A stretch of 64,000 bases of DNA from Phlebopus portentosus (Eukaryota; Basidiomycota; Agaricomycetes; Boletales; Boletinellaceae): positions 2,976,001 through 3,040,000 of the forward strand of contig JAYXKI010000003.1 of NCBI GenBank assembly GCA_037892935.1, read 5' to 3'. Made by a program: the position numbers and the translations under genes. The notes beneath the pieces are model-generated. The model saw only the letters and a list, made by a program, of their open reading frames with translations. It ran no database searches and was not told where the DNA came from. Below are positions 47,701 through 60,690 of the stretch, one piece after another; within the stretch, counting starts at the first letter, position 1; each line of letters opens with the position of its first letter.

Positions 47701-48611
47701 TCCGGATCCGAGCTGCTCCTGACGGTTACAATAGACAAGGACCTACCGAACCTGTCGAAATCAACCCGGATTCCCTCAGCCAATTTGAGCCAATCAATGG
47801 TTTATTCCAACTCGACCAGCGTCATATCACCATTGGCACATTTGATTTTACTGGAGAAGCAATCCGTACCTACGGAATGCAGAATGCTTCTAGGCTGTCA
47901 TCAAACGACAAGGCGAAAGTAATCATCATGCAGTTCATTCACGATTTTTTTGCCATGGGTGTCAAACCACGTACCGAGACACTTTCCAGAACGGAAGGCG
48001 AAGGCTACTTCAAGATCAGTCTCGAGCAGCAGGAGGACGCAACAATCAATTTCTTCCTGCGCGAGGACGTGCGCACAATCTTTCACTTCTTCGGTACAGC
48101 AAAGGACAACTTGCAGGGTGTCAGGCAGGGCCGCGGTCCCTGGGACCAGAGCAAAAAGTACTTTTTCCCCGACTTCACGCCTATCCCTGTCAAAGAGGGC
48201 AAGAAACGTCAAGGATGGGGTGGTCTTCGGTATCTCCAATGGTACCATGCTATCAAAGAGACTACCAGGAACCAGAACGACTTCCTCGCATTCCGAAATC
48301 AAATTTTGAAAGTCATTGACCAGAAGTTCACATGGCTTCCTCTAGCGCAGAAGGAACGACCGTTCGATACGCGACAGACCACACGGCAAGGCGTTTATCC
48401 TGCTTCAAGAATCAATGGTCCGGCAATTGTTCTTGTTTTCAATCCACAGTACAAGTCGCGTATGGATTACACAAACGAGGTGTACTTCCCTAGGAAGGGA
48501 ACGGTACTTGGTAACGTGAACAGCAACGCTCTCGTGAAAAGGACCAGGTACGAGGAGGAAGAGGAGGAGGATGAAGACGATCAGCGTTACCAACCGCGCG
48601 CAAGGTATTAA
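44762..48611 (+). CDS. unrecognised 974-aa protein
   Basis: Three exons, 44762-45217, 46080-47101 and 47165-48611, total 2,925 nt with no internal stop. I recognise no domain. The protein is mostly globular in composition, without clear membrane segments or signal peptide. A region near 47450-47520 is acidic and the C-terminus ends in an acidic run followed by a short Arg/Gln tail. Intron 1 is 862 bp, very long for this window, and filled with 19-bp palindromes. Intron 2 is 63 bp and contains one. The gene is followed after 1.3 kb by a SNF2-type helicase gene on the same strand, also with a TATA box, so a functional pair is possible but unproven. An ATG-like start upstream at 44657 is less likely because it overlaps the TATA box. 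Confidence 0.85.
45287..45968. repeat. palindrome array inside intron 1 (37-bp period at left)
   Basis: 19-bp palindromes start at 45287, 45324 (degenerate), 45361, 45398, 45435 and 45472, exactly 37 bp apart. More follow at 45506, 45581, 45643, 45731, 45815, 45890 and 45950. Typical forms are TGTCGATGAGTGGACGACA (45398) and TGTCGGTGACGGGCCGACA (45506). All lie within the 45218-46079 intron; none was seen in the flanking exons. Confidence 0.88.
47102..47164 (+). other. 63-bp intron containing one 19-bp palindrome
   Basis: The donor is GTGAGT and the acceptor TTTCAG. TGTCGTGGGCTGGACGACA occupies 47124-47142, about 30% of the intron. Confidence 0.85.
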
Positions 48612-48644
48612 GGTCAGATCTGCTTTCTCTTTGAACAAGACCAA

Positions 48645-49490
48645 TGTCGTTCCACTCACGACAACGTGTTTGGGCCCCGAACATTTCTCTGTCTTACTCC
48701 CTTCTCAAGAAGCCACGCTCTATTGCACCCTCGTTTCATGAACCCCCACTCACTATACCAGTGTCGTTGTAGTGACGACATGTTTGTGTAGCTTATTTTA
48801 TAAACATCCCCCCACTCAATAGTTGAATTGACACTAGTGTCGCTACAGCAACGAAGGCCTTGTCTGCGTGATCCTATGTCCTGACCAACTTCATATTTGG
48901 AAGACTGTTACGGAGGGGAAGAAAAGAACTTCACAAAGTGAAGTGAACTACGACACCGTTGTGGCAGATGAAACTTTTATTAATGCCAATTATCTCGTGC
49001 ACTACCCAGTGTCGTTACAGCTACGACACCATGGCAAATGCAACATTTTTTTTAGTTTTGGTGTATTCGTCTCGTGCACTGCTCAGTGTCGTTAGAGCAA
49101 CGACACTGTGGCGGGTGCAACTTTTTTTAGTGCCATTCATCTCATGTGCTCAGTGTCGTTGGAGTTACGACACTGTGGCAAGTGCAACTTTTTTTAGTGC
49201 CAATCCTTATCTCGAAATTACTGATCTAATGTACCTTCTCTTATCCACATTGTTTTATATCAGGACTTCAAAACAGGAGGACAAACGTATGTATGTCGCT
49301 AAATCCACGACACGGGTAACACAACTTATGAATCAAAGGATTTCTCAAATTCAGCATGTCGTTTGTTTATCGATAATTCTGACAATCTGTAGTTGACTAT
49401 TCTCGGATAATGACGCGTGTTTTAGCCTGGGCGTCTATCTATTTTGGGAAGCGACGGTCGCCTATCGTACATGTCGTCACCTCCACGACG
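48645..49490. repeat. 19-bp palindromes between the two genes, partly a ~70-bp tandem repeat
   Basis: Starts at 48645, 48762, 48838, 49010, 49087, 49154, 49294 and 49472. From about 48935 to 49215 units of 67-78 bp repeat: palindrome, then (c/t)gtggcaagtgcaac-like sequence, a T-run and tagtgcca. The rest of 48612-49827 holds no recognised gene. Confidence 0.8.
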
Positions 49491-49827
49491 CCACGGCTTT
49501 TAGATCTACTTCTTTTCTAGGAGATTCTTCACTTCAGACGCCCACAGAATGCCTACAGAACTTCTTTTCTGAGAAGTCTTCCCTGATCTGACATCATCGG
49601 CCATACAACAGAACGAGTCATTTTGTCGATCTAGGCCCATTTTAGCAAATCTATTAATTTCCGCTTGCTTCGATATTGATGGAAGCAGCGGATGTCAACC
49701 GCCTGCCGACAAGAAGAGTCCGTTAAGCGCTAGGTCTAGCCAGTTTGGACACTCTTCACATCAAGAACCAACTTTTCAGTCACGAGATTTCGCTTCTTTT
49801 ATTTGGTTCACCAAACAAACTCTCATG

Positions 49828-49836
49828 TATATAAGG
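49828..49836 (+). promoter_or_regulatory. TATA box of helicase gene
   Basis: TATATAAGG lies 78 bp upstream of the ATG at 49914. Confidence 0.6.
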
Positions 49837-49913
49837 GGAGACAGAAAAGCCCACGCCCCATCAGTACCTACTTTTGCTCCTAACTTCACCGCTTTGATCT
49901 ACCTGCTTACATC

Positions 49914-52900
49914 ATGTCTTCCTCTGCACTGCAATTGACCTGGAAAGTCGGCTTTGCTTGCCTCTATGTAGAGGCCCGTACCAGACCCAGCAGCATGTAC
50001 TCAGAAGACGTTTGGGAGTTGTCGCAACCTGCCCCTTGGTGTTTCGAACCGTTTAGAGACCATTTCGGGATTCCAAAGGAAAGCTGGCCATACGATGGCT
50101 TCATCGACTCCGTAACGAAGGAGAACGATCCGATTCTGAAAGGCACTGAAGCGGCGAACCTCACCCAGTTCAAAAAACTTCGAGCATTCCTCGATGCGTT
50201 CGAGGAGGCAGTGAAAAGCCATGATTCAGGCAAGCTCCAAACAGTTATCAAGATCAAACCGGCCGCAACGAGCGGTAATACATACTACGAAGGCGCGAAA
50301 ATTTTCCAAGATGTATTTGCGAAGATGTGGACAAAGGCAAAGCTTTCATTCAAGATTGACGCGAAGCTGGAGGAGTGGAATGGGCTTCCGTGGCAACTCG
50401 CGACCAAGCAGGGCTACAGTTGGAACCCAGCTGAGAAGGTCAAGGGCAAATTGGTACGTGGTCCTCACTCATATTAACAAGAATCCATCTTACTTGTCCT
50501 TAACAGGATCCTCTCCGCGATCCGGCGAAGAAAACGATAGGGACAGCTTCCGTATCACACCTGCACCCTCAGCTCATGGAATTCCTTCTCGGACCAGAAG
50601 CATTATCTGATGACCTCGAGTCGGTCCTTTTCCCTCTCGGCTTTCTAGCGAGCACTGTCATACAGCAGGCCTGGGATCGCCTTTTGAAGAAAGGAAAGCG
50701 TATGCTAAAGGTCGCGGACAAGATGGAAGGCGACGTGACAAACACGAAAAACGATCTGATGGCACTCGGGAAGGACGGCAACCGTAAGGAAAAAGCCCGG
50801 CTTGTTCGAAAACTCATGGCCGAGGTCCAGAAGCTGAAGGACAACAAATCGAGGTTCGTTGCCGGACGAGAAGGAACAGTTGAATCAAATGGAGGGCGAC
50901 ATGCTCGGAATCGTGAAGTTCGTGAAAGGAGAAAAAGGTGAGCATCTTAATTTCACTATTCAGACCATTCTAACGGTCGTATCTAGATGCTGAGCTGACA
51001 GGTAAGATGGGCTGATCAGGAGTATTGTTGTTCTAATGACTGCTTGTTGAAACCAGGCCTGGGAAAAGAACTCGAAAAGATTCTTGAGACTATGCATGAT
51101 TCCCAGACAGTTCGCGAGCTTGAGAAAGCTTACGTGGAAACGTTTGAGCGGGTCCAACCTACAGCGCAGCAAATCTTACGAGAGGTCGAGGAGACAGGCT
51201 CAGGCTGGATAGACGAACACGGTGACATCGGTGTCGAAGAGTTCCGTAACAGCACCGTAGACGAACTGCGCGGGTTACTCGGGATATCCCCAAATGATGT
51301 TCGGTTTCCTTACATGAATCAACTTATTCACGACAATGCACTTGCTCCATCAGAGATCAAGAATTTCGACGAGCTAGATAACGACGCAGGCCTGACTGAG
51401 GAAGAAGCGGTGGAAAAGTATCAATTGCGACGACTGGAACCTGATTGGCACCAATACGTGGGCGTAGCATCGGCCTTCAGGCGTATGTTTCGTGGTCAGA
51501 ACGTCCTTCTTGCAGACGGAGTCGGAGTTGGGAAGACATTGCAAGCATTCATGATGATGAGCTTGGTCAGATTATACCGTGCTCAAAGTAGTGAGTCGGT
51601 AATCTCATCAGGAGAACGACAACCTACTGACTAGTCCAACTAAAGCCGACACGAAGGCGTTTCTTCCCCCATTAGGTATGTCACAGAATCACTGATGATC
51701 GATCTGATCTAACTTCACATTCCTTCTAAGGTGAGTGCGTCGTGTCCCCAACAACACGGCTGTTTCATTGACCCTGTATGTAAAACTTCGCTCGTGATCT
51801 TTAGGTGAGTGATGTCGCTAAGCAAAAGACATGCTATGCTGACTTTCGTTTTTTGTTCTATTCTTTCATACTACTTTACTTTACTACAGGTAAGTAATGA
51901 CGTCTAGACTACCATACCGCTCTTACTGACAGACGAATGTTCAGTTCCCGAAGACGGCAAGCTGGGCTGGAGACCGAAATCCACGTTGCCTTCTGGTCAT
52001 ATCCTTGTCATTGTTCCTACCACACTCGCGGCTCAATGGGTGACCGAAGCAAGGCGATTCCTGAAGAATAGCCTTTGGAACATATTCGTCTATCCATCGA
52101 AGAGAGCAGACATTCCTGACTTTTGGGAAAAATTATGGAAAGCGAAGATGGAGGACGAAGCTACGTATACTATCTTGATCTGCACTTATCCGGTACGTTT
52201 CAAAAATTCATGGGGTTCGTGTTCGTTGCCTGACTGTCAACCCAAGGCTATTCAAGAAGACGCGAAGGTCGCATTGCCCGACAAGAAGGCTCGAGATTAC
52301 GGCCCAAACCAGATGCCCGACATGAAGCCCCGTGCGTCGCAAACAGTGTTCGGGAGAGAATGGAGTCTGGTGTTTGTTGACGAGGCTCACGTTCTTCGCT
52401 CTGAGAACCAAATGCTTCGAGCCGTGTACGGGCTCCGATTCAGGACTGCCTCACTGGTGTTGATGACGGCGACCCCTCTACACAACGCAGAGAAGGTATG
52501 TGACACTTGTCGATGATTCGGTGACGACATTGATGTTGGTCTTCTATTCTAGGACTTGGTTTCGCTGGGCATCGCACTCGGTGTCGAGCATGTTGATGAA
52601 CTGACCCGGGAGGAGAAAGATCTTGCCCGCGAGATCGGACGCGTCAACCGATCGAAAGAATACAGTGATTTAGACGAAGAGATTAGAGAGGCGGCTCGTA
52701 AAGCAATAATTGGGGAAGCTTCGTTTTCCAACTACTATTCGGCTCTCAACAGTCAAGGCAGGGAGGCAGCGAAGCTACTCGTCCGACGGCGACACGTCCT
52801 TCAAATGCGCGAATATCTCATAGAGTATGTCATACGAAGGACAGCAGAGTCCAAACGCCTCGATGGGGCATTGATCAGCGGGTTGGCGGCGCCAGAGATC

Positions 52901-55900
52901 ATCCACATTAAAGCAGCTATGGAACCAGAAGAGCGTCGGGAATTCGACGCCGAGGCGCGCAGAGTTGCAAATGTGTAAGTATGCAAAATCATCTCTCACC
53001 TCCTTTGAGCTGACGGACGGTTTCATTTGAAGAGATGACACTTCGACAAGCGTGGATCTGCTCACAAACGTGAGTCGCTCGTGAATATCCAAACAATGCA
53101 CCACTAAACCGTAATGAACAGAGTTTCTTTTCTGAGTATCGCTGCAGGATTGGATGCCGAGGAATAAAAATGGGCGAATCCTCTTATCCAGAGTATAAAA
53201 CCCTGCGAGACTTTGAGGAGAGGTCGAGCACGAAGTGGAAGCTGATCATTAAACTCCTGATGGGTATCTTGCGCAATGACGAAGGACCCTTCCCCTACGT
53301 GGACGAGGACGACAAACTAGTCCTCCCTGATGTGAACGAAGATCCGAAGGCGAAGTGCAAAGTTGTCATCTACGTCGAGTTCGTCAAGACACTTCCAGCT
53401 CTAGGGAGCGCTCTGAAGCTACACGGCTTGGATTATCTGGAATGCAAGGGAAGCATGACTCCGAAGAGGCGTGCTGAGGTCCTCCGGAAGTTCTCTGATC
53501 CCAGAGTTAACCATCGCATTCTAATCCTCTCTGCCGTTGGCACCATTGGTCTGAATCTGCATGTGGCGCAGCATCTCATATTTGCAGACATCGGGTGGAC
53601 AGGTCAGGAGAGGACTCAAGTCATCGGCAGACTTCATCGAAAGCCTCAAAAGAATTTGGTTCATGTTTACCTGCCTTGCATCGAGAATACGACGGATGAA
53701 ATCTTAAATAGGATGTCTATGACAAAGGAGCGCCTCCTGAATATTTTTGTCGGTGAGTTCGGGTTACCAAGGACGGCATCATTGCATAGCACTCACTCTT
53801 GATAAGGTAAATACGACGAAGACGAAGAAGACGAGATTGAAGATTCCGAGGAAAGTTCTTGGTCGTCCAGTCAGCGACCAAAACGGAAGGCAGGAGAACC
53901 TGCATCACAGGTTTCAGCAAAACGTTCCCGGCAAGGAAGCAACAGGTCTACTCCGTCAACTGTGCCAGTTTCGAGCACTCAGACAGAGGCATCCGGTAGA
54001 TCTGACGAAGAAGCAGATGTTCATACCGTGGAGCCATTGACAGCTTTGCTAGTCGAGAAATCTTCGGCGAAAGTGAAGAGGAGAATAAAGACGAAGGCGA
54101 GAGCTTCACCTGATTTTGTCTCAATGGATTACGATGACGCGCCGATTTACGACGACGTTGATATGGATACAAGATTGGAACATCGCGATGAAGAGGCAAG
54201 AAAAGAGCATGTCGAGGATACGAAAACACGACGCGGGAAGAAAACCATCACACCGAAGGTCAACCGTACTGCGATAACACAAGCGACAGCTTTGCTAGTC
54301 GAGAAATCTTCGGCGAAAGTGAAGAGGGGAATAAAGACGAAGGCGAGAGCTTCACCTGATTTTGTCTCAATGGATTACGATGACGCGCCGATTTACGACG
54401 ACGTTGATATGGATACAAGATCGGGACATCGCGATGAGGAGTCAAGAAAAGAGCATGTTGAGGATACGAAAACACGACGCGGGAAGAAAACCATCACACC
54501 GAAGGTCAACCGTACTGCGATAACACAAGCGACAGCTTTGCTAGTCGAGAAATCTTCGGCGAAAGTGAAGAAGGGAATAAAGACGAAGGCGAGAGCTTCA
54601 CCTGATTTTGTCTCAATGGATTACGATGACGCGCCGATTTACGACGACGTTGATATGGAAACAAGGTCGGGACATCGCGATGAGGAGTCAAGAAAAGAGC
54701 ATGTCGAGGATACGAAAACACGACGTGGGAAGAAAACCATCACACCGAAGGTCAACCGTACTGCGATAACACAAGCGACTCCGCGTTCTGTAGCACAGCC
54801 AGCCGCGAAGAGCGCCGTTCGTACTACGACAGCGCAGTCGACAGCGCGTTCCTCCTCGAAACCAGCCGTCGCAGGCTTGACACCACAGTCACAGCAAAAG
54901 CGAACGACGACGCCGAGGGACGTACAGACCGCGACAGCGTCATCCTCTGACGATAACTCGGACTCGGACTCGGATGGTTCAGATTCGGGTAAGGAACAAG
55001 TCGTATTGTTGCGACCTCGCCGGCGCACGAGCTCACTTCCGTATGACGCGCGAGACCCCGATATATTCCCAGAGTGCTACGCCATCAGTGATGGCCGGAA
55101 TTCGTACACACCAGAACCGGAATCATCACCTCCAACTGAGGATTCTTACGATATGTCGAAGAAGGCCAACACCAGCAGCGTTTTGTCTTCCGAGGGCCAA
55201 AGCCAGAGCAACGGCTCGAAGGGCGCTGCAGAAGACGAAGAGGAAGAGGAAGAGGAGGCTGGGTCTGACGAGGATGAGGACGGGGGCCACAGCACTGCAC
55301 AACAGACCCACGAATCGAACAAGGGTGAAACGAAGGCGGGTGATAAGGAGGAGTCTGAATCCAGCGACAGCGAGGAAGAGGAACCTGAGTCTGACGAGGA
55401 TGAGGACAAAGGCCAGAGCAATGATGCGAAGATCACTACACGACAGACCCACGAATCGAGCAAGGGCGAAACGAAGGCGGGTGATAAGGAAGAGTCTGAA
55501 TCCAGCGATAGCGAGGAAGATAACATGCCACTAGATAAGTCAGTGATCAGATTATGTGCTTGCTTGGGAACGATTTACAAATCCTCAACAGGCTCCGTCC
55601 CAAAACGGGCAGGAGCGGTGATTATGATGATTTCGGCGGATTTGATGACGGTGGATTCGACTATGACATTGCGGCGTTTGATGACCATATTGATGTGCAA
55701 GAGCAAAAGGCAGCGTCCGCTAAAGCAACTACGAAGGGCAAGCAGAAGCAAGCGGAAAATGCACTTGCTGGACCCGGGCCCACTACAGTTGAGATACAAA
55801 GGAACAAGCAGAAGCAAGTGGAAAATAGCTGCGCTGGACCTAGTCGGGTTCTGGAAGACAAGAGAAAGAAAGGAGGATTGACGGCTGGCCATATGTGGAA

Positions 55901-55982
55901 ACTGAAGAATAAAATGAGGCCAGGTCTTGAAGAAGCTCCGAAATTAACAAAGGCTGCAATTCGGGGTCGTAAAAGGAAGTAG
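49914..55982 (+). CDS. SNF2-family helicase-like ATPase, ~1,752 aa, one apparent frameshift
   Basis: Twelve exons: 49914-50453, 50507-50937, 50987-51001, 51057-51590, 51646-51675, 51945-52192, 52247-52495, 52553-52974, 53033-53069, 53122-53752, 53807-55538 and 55592-55982. SNF2/SF2 motifs are present: motif I DGVGVGKT (residue ~485), Ia VPTTLAAQW, II DEAH (~643), III TATPLHN, V SAVGTIGLNL and VI QVIGRLHRKPQ (~1000). It is an ATP-driven DNA translocase or chromatin remodeller by family; its target is unknown. The tail has three 82-residue repeats, acidic runs and basic ends, suggesting a nuclear protein. Exon 2 needs removal of one base near 50850-50866 to join the 15-nt exon 3 in frame; this is either a sequencing error or a real lesion. 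Confidence 0.85.
50850..50866 (+). other. apparent +1 frameshift in helicase exon 2
   Basis: Upstream the frame reads ...LKDNKSRFVA. Downstream the frame that fits the splice phase of the following exons reads DEKEQLNQMEGDMLGIVKF, one base out of register. Removing one G of gccgga at about 50861-50866 joins them. No intron explanation fits. Confidence 0.7.
51676..51944 (+). other. compound intron: four head-to-tail intron-like units
   Basis: The 269-bp intron divides into 51676-51730, 51731-51804, 51805-51889 and 51890-51944. Each unit starts with a donor-like GTATGT, GTGAGT or GTAAGT and ends in AG, with a branch-like ctaac, ttgac or ctgac. They abut with no exon between. Units 2 and 3 each carry a 19-bp palindrome just after the donor (51738 and 51813). 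Confidence 0.75.
52496..52552 (+). other. 57-bp intron with palindrome-like sequence
   Basis: TGTCG at 52508 and CGACA ending at 52529 enclose 12 bp, a 22-bp variant of the palindrome with 3 extra central bases. The donor is GTATGT and the acceptor CTAG. Confidence 0.6.
54040..54777 (+). repeat. three 246-bp (82-aa) coding repeats in helicase tail
   Basis: Near-identical units start at 54040, 54286 and 54532. Each has LLVEKSSAKVK, ARASPDFVSMDYDDAPIYD, a KEHVEDTKTRRGKKTI segment and TPKVNRTAITQAT. Few substitutions separate them, so the amplification is recent. Confidence 0.93.
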
Positions 55983-56171
55983 AATTATTAGTAGGTAAGC
56001 TTTGTACATAGACGTTTGTAGACTACGGTTGCGATCCTGCTTGGGACGAATATAATGTCAAGGCATTCATTGCGAAGAGGTTACTTAGGTCAAAGTCAGA
56101 TGATTACACTACAGGCAAATACCGGTCCTTTGAACACCCAATACAAAACACTTGACATTAATACATAGAAT
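55983..56171. other. helicase 3' flank, no gene
   Basis: Short spacer before the second CACTG element. Nothing else was recognised. Confidence 0.4.
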
Positions 56172-57090
<919 letters not shown>

Positions 57091-60000
57091 GTTATTCACA
57101 GTCCTCAACTTCGTCCTGGCCCAGTTCGCAGAACCGTTCCTACAAGTTCTCCGTTACACTGCAGGGATGCTTCTCGACAGTCCATTGTCTCCAAAGAAAG
57201 ACGCGGAAACTGTTGCACAAGCAATGGTCGGTCCGGGGTCGCCTAGGATGGCCTCGTAAGCCAGTCACTCCGTTTTCTTAGTACGGTCTCCCCTCTGGGA
57301 AATTTCGAGGAAATTTCGAGAGCCGAGAGACTATCGATGGCCTTGTTGAAGGCGTTGTCGTACCCAATGTATCGCTGAGGATGCATGAAGTAGAGCAGTT
57401 TGAAGATGACGCTCTCGGATATGTGATGTGCGTCTCGATCTCTCATTTGCTAGTGCAAGATCGATTGCGATTGCTGACGGTTTGACTGCAGAAGGAATAA
57501 CACGGCGCGAAGATGATGTAGATGTTCTGCGTGCCCTTGTTGCAAGCGGATATGAGGCAGTTTACGACGGAAGCGGGAAGGCCAGAGTGTATATCCTCTC
57601 ACTGCTGTCGCGACGCTCGGAGCTACCGCTCAGGTAAAGTGCTCTATTCTGTTGACCTGCCTCTCTCAGACTTATATCATCTCGTAGCAAGGAGTGATGA
57701 GCACAAATGTTCTGGTTGATGTTGTAGACTTCTTTTCGCGAAACGTGTTCGAGGACCTACAAGCCGATTCCGGTGCCGTGCATCCGATCGATTTGATTTG
57801 CTTTCTGTACTCTTTCCGAAAACCAGGCAGGTTTATTATACACCTCTTGACCTTTGAAGAGTTTCATCGACGGCATCATTGCAGCTCACAAAGGAACAGC
57901 TTGTTTCCGTTCTTTCACTCCTGTGTCATTTCGGTTCTTTCAATTGCGTCACTTATACATACGCCGCGACAACTATCGAACGTCTCCTCGCCATCAAGCG
58001 CAACTCCAGATTACCATATGAAGCTTTGCTCGCCATCGCTGTATCACACATCTCGACTCAACGTCATTCTAGGTCTAATCAAGAAGACACTCGCGAAGTT
58101 GCACCTCAAATTCTAAATTCTGTACCTTCTAGAGTCGAGTCGGATGGGTTGCCGGGGAAGATTGCGGAAAATGACTACTTGATGAAATGTGCGTGTGCGA
58201 CTTTTGTCCTCCGGCTCTATCTGAATTACTCCGTGTAGTTGTCAAGCGTGTCATGCTTACTACCCGTACAACGCCCGTCCTCACCTATCAAAATCTTCTG
58301 CAACGTCTGATTGGCATTCTTGGTGCAATCGCGACGACACGGCACCAAGGCGCTGCAGATATTTTGTGTGCCCTTGTTGCAAACGGATGAGGTCGTTCGT
58401 TACGACAGAAATTGTTCTCAGATGGATCGTATTAAGCTTACAGGAGTACGCGTCCGATCCACGAGGTGAAGATAGCTGGAAGCGGGAAGACCGGAGTGTA
58501 TATCTTCTCACTGCTGTCGCAACGCTCGGAGCTGCCACTCAGGTAAGGTGCTCTATTCTGTGGACCTGGCTCTCTCAGTCTTATATCATCTGGTACCAAG
58601 GAGTGACGAGCACAAATGCTCCGATTGACGTCGTAAACGTGTTCAGGACCTACAAGCCGATTCCAGCGCCGTGCATCCGATCCCTCAAGTCGATTCGATT
58701 TGCTTCCTGTACTCTTTCCGAAACCAGGCAGGTTTATTATACTCCTCTTGACCTTTGAAGAGTCTCATCGATGGCATCATTGCAGCTCACAAAGGAACAG
58801 CTTGTTTCCGTTCTTCCACTCCTCCTGCGTCATCTCGGTTCTTCCGATTGCGTCATATGCAATCAATCTCTCAATTCTTGAAACTGCGCACTCTATATTT
58901 GGACGATGGCGGTCTGAGATGCGCACTGACGAGTTATGCACAGTCATCAACTTCGTCCCGGCCCAGTTCACAGAACCGTTCCTACAAGCTCTCCGTTACA
59001 CTGCAGGGATGCTCCTCGACAGTCCATTGTCTCCAAACAAAGACGTGGAGACTGTTGCACAAGCAATGGTTGTCCTCCTCAATATTTTCTATGACCTTGT
59101 CTGCCAGGACGCTTGAAGACGCTCACACCGAGTTCTTCGGCGCGGAAAACGGGATGTTTATCCGGTTTCTTCTGTGGGACCCCCTTGAGCTGCAAACTGA
59201 TCCGGACGAACCAATGGCTAGCGTTTCTTCTCAAATAAAGACCGCTATTTTTGAGCTCGTATACTCATCGGTATCTGGAGCTGCTTATTAGCTCAAATTC
59301 AGTCGAGCGGTGGTCAGCGGTCTGGGGTCGCCCATGAGGCCTTGTAAGCCAATCACTCCGTTTTCTTAGTACGGCTATCCGCTCTGGGAATGGTCGAGAG
59401 ATTTTCGAGAGCCGAGAGACTGTCGACGGCCTTGTTGAACGCGTTGTCGTACTCAATGTGTGGCTGAGGACTTATGAAGTAGAGCGGTTTGAAGACGACC
59501 CTCTCGAATATGTGCGTCTCGATTTCTCATTTGCTAGTGCAAGTTCGGTTGCGATTGCTGGCGGTTTGACTACAGAAGGAATGTCACGGTACCAAGCCGC
59601 TGCAGATGTTCTGTGCGCCCTTGTTGAGAGCGGATATGAGGCATTTACGACAGAAATTGTTGTCAGATGGATTGGATTAGGCTTACAGGAGCACGCGTCC
59701 GATCCACGAGGTGAAGATAGAAGCGGAAAGATCGGAGTGTATATCTTCTCCCTGCTGTCGCAACGCTTGGAGCTACCGCTCAGGTAAGATGCTTTATTCT
59801 GTCGACCTGCCACCTCATTTTTTAATCACCTCGCAGCAAGGAGTGACGAGCACAAATGCTCTGGTTGACGTCGTAAACATGTTCAGGACCTACAAGCCGA
59901 TTCCGGCGCCGTGCATCCGATCCTTCAAGTTGATTTGATTCACTTGCTGTACTCTTTCCGAAACCAGGCAGGTTTATTATACCCCTCTTGACCTTTGAGG

Positions 60001-60480
60001 AATCTCATTGACGGCATCATTGCAACTCACAAAGGAACAGCTTGTTTCCGTCCTTCCGCTCCTCCCGGGTCATCTCGGTTCTTCCAATTGCGTCACTTAT
60101 ACGTACGCCGCGGCAACTATCGAACGGATCCTCATCATCAAGCACAACTCCTTACTACTGTAAGAAGCTCCGCTTGCTATCGCTGCATCTCGGCTCAACG
60201 TCATTCTAGGTCTAATCAAGAAGACACTGACGAAGTTGCACCTGAAATTCTAAATGCTGTACTTTCTAGAGTCGGGTTCAGGTGGGTCGCTGGAGAAGAT
60301 TGCTGAAAATGACTACTTGACGAAATGTGCATATGCGACTTTTTTGTCCTCTGGGCTTTATCTGAATTACTCCGTGTAGGTGTCATACTCATTGCCCATA
60401 CGACGCTCGTCCCAACCTATCAAAATCTTCTGCAAAAATGTTTTATTGGCGCTCTTGGAGCAATCGCGAAGATTCCGAGC
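57091..60480 (+). pseudogene. CSE1: scrambled exportin-2 (CSE1/CAS) fragments, block 2
   Basis: It holds the same modules as block 1 in a different order: [20 protein letters not shown] at 57103; VSLR/EVEQFEDD-type modules near 57380 and 59470; LTKEQLVSVL and YTYAATTIERLLAIK near 57880-58000; NLLQRLIGILGAIA near 58295; AINLSILETAHSIFGRWRSE near 58860; and FIRFLLWDPLELQ near 59160. The end is near 60480. Frames are broken throughout. Intron remnants persist, including one with gc where a gt donor is expected (after FRNQ near 57824). 57250-58240 is very similar to 34330-35290 in block 1. Confidence 0.85.
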
Positions 60481-60690
60481 AATCGAAAATTTGACTAGTA
60501 CATATTTGAAAGCATATCTGCTCTAACGAGGTACGTGTAAAAAATCGGGTTATAGGGTGTGCTAGGATTGGGGTCTAGGGTTTGCTAGGGTTCCCCATTC
60601 GGAAGAAGGCACTGACGGACTCGGTGTGACAAAGCTATCATTTAGGAATTCCCTTATATAGCGAGATGTCTATAGCATACAAGAGACTTG

